A stretch of 17,762 bases of DNA from Rodentolepis nana (taxonomy: Eukaryota; Platyhelminthes; Cestoda; Cyclophyllidea; Hymenolepididae): assembly GCA_900617975.1 (NCBI GenBank), contig UZAE01013955.1:1-17762 (forward strand). Reading direction: 5' to 3'. The notes beneath the pieces were generated by a model, which was not told the DNA's origin, did no database searches, and worked only from the letters and a program-made list of their open reading frames with translations. The position numbers and the translations under genes are program-made. Of this stretch, positions 9,559 through 17,762 are shown one piece after another (positions within the stretch are counted from its first letter, which is position 1; each line of letters starts with the position of its first letter).

Positions 9559-10132
9559 AGACATAAAGGAGAAAGTCAGTTACCATGTCTGGATGGAAGT
9601 AAATCTAACATTTCTGATTAAAAGATGGATAGGGAGGGGGAGGGGGAGGGCGGGTGGAGAGGATGCCGGGGTAGAAGTCTGACTCAGTCCCATTTAGCAG
9701 GATGACACAACTTGTCTAGAAAAATATTTTGTGACTATACCGATGCAGAGTTTTAGAAGAAATATCCAAGATGAAAAGGTATTTTATCTATTAGAATACA
9801 AGAAATGATTATTTGAAACCATTTCAGGGTTAAAAAAAGAACAAATAGTATTGATAGGAAACTCATATATTTACCGAGAAGAATGATAAACCCACTTCAC
9901 CGCAATGAACCAAGATTCCGGAGTTGTCAGACCGTCACGAAAGTTAAAGACATTTGATGACTCATTCTAGCTCCGTATAGTAGTGTGATTTTTAGCAGTG
10001 ACTCATCGAATGAACAAAGAAAGCGCCACCGGACGAAAGTTCCTTAATGCAGTCTACATACGCACGCTCGTTTCAATATATACATCTCCATTTCTCACCA
10101 ATATTTAGTTCCGCTCTGAGTAATTGTACATT
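9559..10132. other. Unique DNA of the N-bounded block, nothing recognised
   Basis: No gene or repeat family is recognised apart from the G-rich tract at 9632-9655. Sampled lines look richer in G and C than the flanks outside the Ns. Confidence 0.4.
9632..9655 (+). other. G-quadruplex-type G-rich tract
   Basis: Five runs of three to five G separated by single A or C (GGGAGGGGGAGGGGGAGGG followed by CGGG). This is a strong quadruplex pattern on the plus strand, about 75 bases from the C-rich tract at 9528, with which it could also pair in part. Confidence 0.7.
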
Positions 10133-10143
10133 ATATTCACGGT
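10133..10143. repeat. Target-site duplication of copy F (left)
   Basis: ATATTCACGGT, identical to 10477-10487 directly after the tail of copy F. It defines the boundaries of the element. Confidence 0.9.
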
Positions 10144-10476
10144 AATGGGGGGGGGGGGTGCGATAGGCTTATATCCAAGTGGTGCATCCTGAGCAACGTA
10201 TACACATACGGCAAAATAGTCCATAAACCGGTGGTTGACTGCTGACTTCAAGCTATCATGGACCCTATGTATCTCATATTCCACTTCCACAATACTCAGC
10301 CTACCTTCTTCTCTACCTTTGTGCCTGTCTGCCGCTTTTGCATCTGAGAATCACTCTTCCGTTCCTCCTCTCGACTTGTTTTAAGCCTTGATGTCCCCCC
10401 TCTCTGTGAAGCCCGAAGTCAGCTAAAGGGATAATGATAACTATCGAAACGCCTGTCATTTGAAATAAATAAATAA
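10144..10476 (+). repeat. SINE-like repeat copy F
   Basis: A full-length copy whose 5' G run is expanded to 12 G (10147-10158). It is flanked by a perfect 11-base target-site duplication, ATATTCACGGT (10133-10143 and 10477-10487), the clearest in the window. Despite this the body is diverged. The splice-donor-like stretch is destroyed (GGCTTATATCC), and the head-stem arms no longer pair fully. The 3' block reads GGGATAATGATAAC, then AACGCCTGTCATTTG and AAAT units. Confidence 0.95.
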
Positions 10477-10487
10477 ATATTCACGGT
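10477..10487. repeat. Target-site duplication of copy F (right)
   Basis: ATATTCACGGT, identical to 10133-10143. The first A could also belong to the AAAT tail. Confidence 0.9.
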
Positions 10488-10652
10488 CCTTATTGCCTTA
10501 TACAGATAACAGATTTATAAGAATTATCGAATGATGGCCGTCCACATATAGAACTGTCGCTTCACACTCCCAAGTTCACTCCCAGCATGGAGCACTGAAA
10601 ACAGAAGTTCACCAAGTACTTGCAAAGGCCTATGCCACGTAATTGACCCCCA

Positions 10653-10653
<1 letters not shown>

Positions 10654-10685
<32 letters not shown>

Positions 10686-10686
10686 N

Positions 10687-10717
<31 letters not shown>
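10654..10717. repeat. (CA)n microsatellite with one N at 10686
   Basis: About 32 CA units, interrupted only by the N. The true length is unknown, because the N is probably a collapsed gap or an unresolved slippage position. Confidence 0.95.
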
Positions 10718-10719
<2 letters not shown>

Positions 10720-10911
10720 CAAGAAAATGCCATTTTGAAATCTACGCACTGCCCCCTTAATTTTGCCACTCAATATGTCAATTGGTTCTATTAAAGCAAA
10801 AATGATTAAATGCAAAACAAGTAACAACTGTTAATTTTATCAACTGATTGTGAATTTCAAAATTCTCCAAGAAGTTATGTAGTGGAAAATTAGGAAATTC
10901 TAGTGAGTTTC

Positions 10912-11246
10912 TTTAACCCTTCAACACCCGAGTTGTTGCCGTTTGAAAAAAGTACCCAACCGCACTCACGCGTGTCTCATACCAGCAGACCGATGCCGCC
11001 GACGTGATGAGTTTGGGTGGGGACATCAGGCGAAGGTTATTGACACGTATTGAACACGTCTCAAGCGGCAATAGCGCCGAATCTGTTAATAGGTTTACAG
11101 TATTTATCAAGTTGATTTTAGGGTGGTGGTGGTGTGAGGGGGGGAGGGGTTTGAAATTGAAGCGTGGAGATAAGGTGAACGATGGGAAAATGTGCATACA
11201 TCTCCGTTGACCCTGTCCCAAGCCCCTTAAACCCTTAACGAACGAG
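10912..11246. other. Segment richer in G and C, bounded by imperfect direct repeats
   Basis: TTTAACCCTTCAACACCCGAG (10912-10932) and TTAAACCCTTAACGAACGAG (11227-11246) are similar and in the same orientation. The interior is richer in G and C than its surroundings and carries a GGTGGTGGTG stretch and a G-rich run near 11138-11150. The ends faintly recall piggyBac-type CCCTTTAAC termini, but they are direct rather than inverted, so I do not call a transposon. Confidence 0.3.
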
Positions 11247-11840
11247 AATTACTTATTAATAGAAACACATTTGTTTAGAGAGAGATGAGGCTTTAAAAAA
11301 CAGGCACCAAATGGCGAAAATCCAATTTTTTTTGGCAGAAGCAAGAGAGAGAGAAAGAATGGCAGAGTCAAAGAGAATAGGTTGCATAGCAAGGAACAAT
11401 TATAGAAATGCTAACCCCCCCCCCCTCTCCCTCCCAGCTTTCCAAGAAAAGCAAAGGAGGAGATACGGTAGTCTGCATTTCCACAGACAATTAGAAAAGA
11501 ATCAAAATTTGTAGGAGCGAAAATGTTGTTAAAAGAAACTAGAAAATTGCGAATTGGAGAGTGGATCTGCCAGAAACAAGCTTACATCACGTAATTGAAT
11601 AAGTACCGTTAAGTGAAGGGGGAGGGAAGTTTTCTAAGCTGCCTATACCCTCAACTGATTCAGTAGGTAAAAGACAGAATGACTTAAGACTGTTAATATC
11701 CTTGACGTGCACCGAATTACTGTTCTTTCACAGGTGCGCGTAAGCGATTCCATATCTTCATTTACTACTTTTTCATTGAAAAATAAAAAATACGTATGAG
11801 AATTTATCTTATACCTCCTAGATGCAACTTACTTGCAAAT

Positions 11841-12167
11841 TTTGGGGTGTGCGATAGACTTACCTCCCTGCACCCTGGGCAACGTATACTCATAGGACAA
11901 AACAGTCTATTAACTGGCAGTTGACTTCTCGCTTCAAACTATCATCACCCTACTCTATGTCGTATTCGACTACTTCTACAGTACTCAACTTACCTTTTTT
12001 CTACCTTTTCTACCTTCGTCTTTAAAACACTCTTCTGTTCCCCCCCCCCGTCCCGAATTTTTTCCCCTTCGATGTTTCTTCCCCTCTGTAACGTTCGAAG
12101 TCAACTAAAGGGCTAATGATAACCATCAAAAACGCCTGCCATTTGATATAAATAAATAAATAAATAA
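11841..12167 (+). repeat. SINE-like repeat copy G
   Basis: A full-length copy with GGGGTGTGCGATAGACTTACC starting at 11844 and an AAAT tail. ACTTGCAAAT (11831-11840 and 12168-12177) is a perfect 10-base target-site duplication. A short deletion removes ACGTGG from the head, so the CACGTG palindrome is lost while the splice-donor-like octamer on the minus strand is kept. The head stem retains seven pairs. Open frames on the minus strand (12022-12442) run across the repeat boundary and are not coding evidence. Confidence 0.95.
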
Positions 12168-12177
12168 ACTTGCAAAT

Positions 12178-12912
12178 GTAGGCCATAGCTAAAACGCACA
12201 AGCAACTACCGCGATTCCGTAAAGAGGAATTCGTCAAAAAAAAGAAAGGTGAAACTCGAAACGCAAAGGGAAGTAAGGGAGAAATAGCACAGGTAGGAGG
12301 GAAGATGGGCAATTTTTTCTGACCTATTGGTGACTGCCGAAATAGGGAGGTCATGGACAGAAAGGGACATGGAACCCAATTTTAAGGACTCCAGACAGAG
12401 ACCAAGGAATAATTGATTACTATACACACATTCCTGCCACAAATGATTAATTGATTGGATGCATGTGAAGCCATATGCAGCTTAAGACTGCACAAGCTGA
12501 CAACGCTAGTTAATAACAAAGATAGAACTACTCGAATTAGATTCCAGGCTGCAGTCTTCCTATCCATTTATAAACCGCGTTCATTCAAACACCATTCAAT
12601 ATCCCGCGTAGCTTATTTCCTACTGCCAGTGACAGAAATCTAGTATAGTTCACGCGGAAAGTGCAAAATTCTTACACACACACACGACATCGCAAATAGG
12701 ACATGTTTCATTATGCTGACCAATAGCATTTGTCTTGAGCACATTTTGTTTGCACTTTGCAGGACAATTCTTCAGTCCAATTAAACTAGGTTCTCTTCTG
12801 CAGAGGTCGATTTCATCTACTTTTCGAGATTGCAGTTGTGCAAATGTTTCTTCCTTCCTCTCTGAGGTGGGAACCGACTTTAACATCATAAAATGACATG
12901 ATGGGGAGGGGG
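12178..12912. other. Unique DNA to the right edge of the N-bounded block
   Basis: No gene is recognised. A minus-strand open frame (12650-12928) encodes a cysteine-containing C-terminal half (CPICDVVCVC near the end) but crosses the N, matches no family I know and is of chance length. The block ends in GGGGAGGGGG just before the N. Confidence 0.4.
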
Positions 12913-12913
12913 N
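12913..12913. other. Single N: probable contig junction
   Basis: One ambiguous base between a G run and TCTAACAG, exactly where the second copy of the 606-bp segment begins. Confidence 0.7.
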
Positions 12914-13519
12914 TCTAACAGAAATCAACTCCTCATTTAACTAGACTATGCTAAGAAGATCGGGATGTACAATAGACTTACCTCCACGTGGTGCACCCTG
13001 GGCATCGTATATTCATACGGCAAAAAAGTCTATTGACTATCAGTTGACTTCTCACTTCAAGCTACCATCACCCCACTGTATGTCAAATTCGACTACTTTC
13101 ATAGTACTCACCTCACCTTTGTTCTACCTTTGTGATTATCTCTTTATATCTTTGAAACGCTCCTCTTCCCCCCCCCCATCTAGATTTTTTTCACTTTGAT
13201 GTTCCTTCCCCTCTGTGAAGCTTGAAGTCAACTAAAGGGCTGATGATAACAATCAAGACGCCTGCCATTTGATATAAATAAATAAATAAATAAATGTTAA
13301 GTAGATCCAAAATATTTTACAGTTCAAGTAACAAACCTCACATTTTTCGCTCTTCACCCATTAATAATTAAAACAAATTAAAACCAAATCAAGTTATGTG
13401 TTACACAATTGGATACTGGCATTTGCTGACCCATTGGACCTATTATTATCATTATTATTATTCACAATAATAAACATCAAATTAATAATTAGTACTATTA
13501 TAGGAATCAATTTCAACAG
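12914..13519 (+). repeat. 606-bp segment duplicated exactly from 8921-9526 (second copy)
   Basis: Same bases, same length and same homopolymer lengths as 8921-9526. It begins directly after the N and continues on the right into unique DNA (TTGCTCGGC). With the first copy it has the form of two overlapping contig ends. Confidence 0.95.
12962..13293 (+). repeat. SINE-like repeat copy H, identical to copy E
   Basis: Identical to 8969-9300, including the target-site duplication at 12948-12961 and 13294-13307. Because the flanks are identical too, it reflects duplication of the whole segment, most likely in assembly, and is not an independent insertion. Confidence 0.95.
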
Positions 13520-16500
13520 TTGCTCGGCTTATTTAAAATAAAGAACTTGGGAATTACTCCTGCAACCCAAAAAATGGTATGTAAGCCTACAAATTAGATA
13601 TTGACGAAATAATCTGATATAAGCGCTGGTAATTTCATTGTGTGCGGAAACTCTTGATCACTTCTTTGCTTTATCTCCCTTTTATAACGTATTCCAGACA
13701 CGACACTGGTTATTTATAGTCAGATGACAGCATGATGATGAAAAATCGACCTCTTCTCCAAAGCTACAAAATATTTGTCAAAAATATTTTTACAAAAATA
13801 AATGCGTGCTTTGATGTCAATACTGGCAGAACTTTTCAAACCGAAAACAATGTCTCTAATTAGGTTAACGGAAGGGCCAAGAGATTGGCAGAAATACTTA
13901 TTTGCAATTTAGATTTTAAATGAAAGCTGATGCTATGATTAATATTAGCGGTTATCAATAAAATTTCCACATTAAACGAATTAGTTATCTTAGTGCTAAA
14001 TAAGAAGTCAGTGCAGTTTGGACTAAAAATATGGTTTAAGGAAGGTTACGAGTTCAAAATTGGCTTTGAGTTTTCGAGGAGCTATTTGGTGAAATGTAAA
14101 TATTCCATTGAATTGTCGAAACGAATGTGAGTAATTGTTGGTTTGCAAGTTCTCCATTATTTGTTGATATAATGCCTTTCCATGTTTAAAATTTTATTAT
14201 TTTTACCTTAAAGCTAATTGATATCTTAGCTTAATATCTTAAAATAGGAAATTAAGGGCAAGTAAAGTTCACATAATATCCATCATAAAAGCCTATTTTT
14301 GGTTTTCCTAAAACGAGCCCGGGGCCTAATAAATTGGTGGATTTTGTGCCTCCTAGCTATAATTGCTTGATATAAGTTTAATATGAATGCCTAATGCAAA
14401 TTAATTACCCGATTATTCAACTACGCATGTTGGCCTCCCTTTCAAATAAAACAATTTGATGCACTCTTCAGCTGAATCATCTTTTAATAACCCTAATTTA
14501 ACCGCATATTTCTTACTGTTAATTACTATCCAGTGGTGCGTGGAATGTGATCGTTCTGTAAATCGGCAAATAAGGAGTTAAATTCGTTGATTTTGCGATT
14601 GAGAGTGTTAAGGCAAGAGTGAATCTGAGAAAAAGTGGGTATGATCATGCTTATGGTTAATTACGCCTGTACACGTAATGTATCTGAAAGAGGAACTTTC
14701 GATGACTCCAGACTACTGATGCTCTCTCGTGAGCTTTAAGTCAGACTAATACATCACCACACAACTTGTAAAAATAGATAAATTTCATTAAAATTTATAA
14801 CTTTAGGCTGAAGTTATATTTTGATAAGACGAAATTACCTTGATTTGAAAGCTGAGATTCTTAGAATTTGCCTGCAATTTTCTTTTTTGCCAATAATATT
14901 GTCAAAATACTTGTATATTTCTGCTGGAAATGCGTAGTTATCTGATTAGCTTACTAAAAATTACCAGATATAAAAAAATAACTCTAAGTCGAAATATCTA
15001 AAACAGACCTTATCATTTTATAGGATAATCGTCATAACATTGTGAAATAAAACCGTAATTTGATGGTCATTTGATGGTCAGACCACCATTGAATATGTCG
15101 ATTTAAAATCTCAAAATTAAAATAAAAATTGTCCCTCCTAGTTTGATAGAATAGTCAAACGAGCCAACGATAAAGAGTTGTCAGGGATTGGTTTGAGCAG
15201 GACACACGTGTATAAACATATACCTCTTTTGCCAAAGCAAATTTAGACATATTTATAACATAGAAATCATTTTAAAGAAACCTAACTGGCTTACAACCTA
15301 CTGCGCTCTTTCAAATCACGTTGTCAAACCTATCGATTACTAAAATGAAAACCATTGAGAATGATGTGTTTCTCTAAATCCAAGTATTTGATTGGCATGT
15401 ACCCGTTTTAGCCCTTAACATCATATCATTAACTGAGATAAGTAATTAGTAGGACTAATTGAGCAAAATGTACCCCCTTTGTTTCAACGGTCACACTAAT
15501 CTGGAAAAAATATTTGATTCCGAGTTTAGCATTAACTTTATGCCATAAATATGTCATTGAACAAGTTAGATAATCGACTATTTCGAGCAAAGTGGACGGA
15601 AATAGCAATGATATCATCTTCGAATTCTGAAATTATTGAGCTTTTTTTAAGATCGAATGTTCATAATGGTTTTCGAGTACAGACACTATGACGCGCATTT
15701 CATCAAATTGTGCCACAATTACCTTATAGCAATCCGCAGTTTATTATTTGATATAAAGTTGAACATAAAACGTCATTGAGGGTGGAAATTTAATTTAAGA
15801 AATTCAACTTAAAGCTGTTGGATTAACTATTGCGCGATTGAATGTGTACCACAGTAGTTAAAAGTTGTTATTTATTTATATTCACCGTGGAATGGTAAAT
15901 GCTACCATTTCTGGTTGCGGAAAGAAATTAAAATACGCTAAAAGGAAGTTGAGCCCATGACATGGGAGAGCGGATATGGAATATTCAGAAAATGAATTCA
16001 AAATATCAAATATAAAATGAATACTTCACTTTCTAGAATTTATAAGTTATGAATCAATGCCTTGATTACAGATATCCTCGTCTACTTGACTAGTTGATAA
16101 TCAGTAGGGATTATTTATGTAAACTCGATTGCATTTCCGTGAATGTTTGAAATGGCCACATGATCCGATATTCTATTCAGCAGCCTACAGCCATGGCGAA
16201 TCGGCTTTGAAATTTGCAAATAAAATTCTTTAGCATATCTCTAACCTTAATTCAACTTTAGATTAGTAATATTACTGTCTGAACCCTATAAGTTTGCGTT
16301 TATTGCCAAGAATCGTTAAGTATTTAAACGTAAACAAAGCATAGGATTTAATTGGAAAAGTCTAACAGGAAGTGACGACAATCAAATGATTCATTTTTCA
16401 AATTTATTCTGACTCATTTGGGAAATCGACAAGTGCTTGCTGCATTTAATTTAGACTTGAAAGTACCAATCAGAGTAAACATCAAAAATTTGCGTTAATT

Positions 16501-17227
16501 CTGATATCCCCGAAATATTTTCGAAGAAATAGTGCCAAAGGTTTAAGAAGAAACTAAGAATTTTATATAAAAACTAAATATATATCATAATCTTATAATT
16601 TTAATAGTTTATAATGAATAAAAACTAATTTCGCGTTTACTCTTTCAATCATTGGCTTTATCCAAAAAGGAGAAAACTTCAAGTCACCATAATTTCTAAG
16701 ACAAAATTCATTCTAATAAATTTTGAAAATCCATCTGAGCATTCCTCCTATTTCACGCCTGAAAACTTCCGTGTGAAGAAAAATTTAATGGCAATAAGAT
16801 TTCAACAAAAATCTGTTCATTTAATTAAAGTTTAAATCAATGAAACGAATAGTTCTTAAATATATTAAGTCTGATTGGGAGTTCAGCAAACTTTTGTGCA
16901 AGTTAGTGCATTTGATAATAATTATTTTTTCTGATCTGGCCTTAATTGTTCTAAAATTCATTGAAATATTTTATAATTGCATCAATTTTCTTTGATTTTA
17001 TGCTTCAAGTAGATGTCCTGGATTTGGATGGATCGTGAGAGATCTCACATCTGGCAGATAGCAATTTAAAGGATGGCTGTCTGACTAGTTCCTTTTATAT
17101 TTACGGAGATTAAAAAATTACACGTTTTTCAAAAGTTGGTTGACACCACAGGTGTTCATATTTAAATTTATTATAAATAATTTCCCATGTGGTAAAAGTT
17201 GAGTTGTTACAATTCAATTACTAAATA
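13520..17227. other. Long AT-rich stretch without recognisable genes or repeats
   Basis: About 3.7 kb with no member of the repeat family, no long microsatellite and no open frame beyond about 60 codons. A short tandem TTTGATGGTCA pair lies near 15060-15080. It could be intronic or intergenic. Confidence 0.6.
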
Positions 17228-17547
17228 TTTATTTATTTATATCAAATGGCAGGCGTCTTGATGGTTATTATTAGTCCTTTAGTTGACTTCAGGCTTCACA
17301 GAGGGGAATGAACATCAAATTGAAAAAGTCGAGAGGGGGGAACAGAAGAGTGTTTCAAAGATGTAAGAGACAAACACAAAGGTAGAACAAAGGTGAGGTG
17401 AATACTGTGGAAATAGTCGAATATGGCATACAGTGAGGTGATGGTAGTTTGAAGTGAGAAGTCAACTGCCAGTTAGCAGACTTTTTTGCCGTATGAATAT
17501 ACGTTGCCCAGGGTGCACCACGTGGAGGTAAGTCTATCGCACACCCC
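17228..17547 (-). repeat. SINE-like repeat copy I
   Basis: A full-length copy in minus orientation: TTTATTTATTTATATCAAATGG at the tail end and the intact head complement (CACGTGGAGGTAAGTC, then GCACACCCC) ending at 17547. It preserves the antisense AGGTAAGT donor-like site and the CACGTG palindrome. Six pairs of the head stem remain (AGACTT with AAGTCT). I could not find a convincing target-site duplication. The open frames here on both strands lie in or run out of the repeat. Confidence 0.93.
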
Positions 17548-17762
17548 GATTTTGCCTGCGGACACTCTCGTGCCCTGGATTACTGAATATTTGAACTTCC
17601 TTCTATTTAAAACTGCACGACAAACTTTGCTATGCCAGGATAAAGTGATTAGAAAATTTAAATACAAATATCTCATTACTTAATACGGTGTTTTTAATGC
17701 GCTTACAACATTTCTGGCATCAAGACAGAATAGATGTTTCCGTAATACGTTTACACGAATGG
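17548..17762. other. Right flank, nothing recognised
   Basis: Unique AT-rich DNA up to the window edge, with no gene or repeat recognised. Confidence 0.5.

Larger units (their letters stand above)
10488..11830. other. Unique DNA with microsatellites, no gene recognised
   Basis: Contains the CA microsatellite with an internal N, a segment richer in G and C (10912-11246) bounded by similar 20-base direct repeats, a purine-rich stretch near 11340-11385 and a run of 11 C at 11415-11425. Open frames of up to about 100 codons at 10913-11221 run on both strands of the same DNA and match no family I know. Confidence 0.5.

Noticed and set aside
10913..11221. 102-codon minus-strand frame and 68-codon plus-strand frame
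   Set aside because: Both strands are open, composition is skewed by G runs, and no recognisable domain is present.
12650..12928. Minus-strand frame with several cysteines (CPICDVVCVC)
   Set aside because: It crosses the N, has chance length, resembles no family I know and shows no clear splice or start context. It is not called as a gene.
1..17547. Array of direct repeats as a CRISPR-like or satellite array
   Set aside because: Copies are about 330 bp, irregularly spaced, in both orientations and flanked by individual target duplications, so they are dispersed retroposons.

Overview
The window looks like gene-poor nuclear DNA from an invertebrate animal. I found no intact protein-coding gene, rRNA, tRNA or CRISPR array. 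The DNA is AT-rich and has dinucleotide microsatellites, homopolymer C/G runs and single N positions. It also carries many copies of one short retroposon family and the decayed 3' end of an IS630/Tc1/mariner-type transposon with an ACAGGGTG-type terminus. That transposon type is common in arthropods but also occurs in other invertebrates, so I cannot name the species or phylum.

The main content is a SINE-like family of about 330 bp. It has a fixed 5' head (starting GGGGTGTGCGATAGACTT), a pyrimidine-rich body, a conserved 3' block (GGGCTAATGATAAC, then AACGCCTGCCATTTG) and an (AAAT)n tail. Copies lie at 1-305 (-), 2729-3061 (-), 3363-3720 (+), 6944-7263 (+), 8969-9300 (+), 10144-10476 (+), 11841-12167 (+), 12962-13293 (+, an exact duplicate of the 8969 copy) and 17228-17547 (-), with a 3'-only fragment at 2320-2375 (-). 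Five distinct plus-strand copies, and the duplicate, are flanked by recognisable target-site duplications of about 10-15 bp, which fixes both ends of the element and shows movement by retroposition.

Layout: 306-2319 AT-rich DNA with microsatellites; 2320-3061 a truncated and a full repeat copy; 3363-3720 a copy with a duplicated 3' block; 3732-6541 featureless AT-rich DNA; 6542-6928 a decayed transposon end (minus strand), next to a repeat copy that inserted into or beside it; 7279-8954 AT-rich DNA ending in a 28-base C run; 8955-9526 a repeat copy with flanks; 9528-12912 a segment bounded by single Ns; 12914-13519 an exact 606-bp repeat of 8921-9526; 13520-17227 featureless AT-rich DNA; 17228-17547 a last repeat copy.

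The main caution concerns assembly. The 606-bp duplication starts exactly after the N at 12913 and ends exactly before the N at 9527. This is what two contigs with overlapping ends look like when another contig has been scaffolded between them. The intervening 9528-12912 block may therefore be misplaced. No previously undescribed multi-gene system is visible. The most interesting biology is the repeat family itself: its foldable head, its antisense consensus splice donor, its insertion-site preference and one copy with a tandem 3' duplication.
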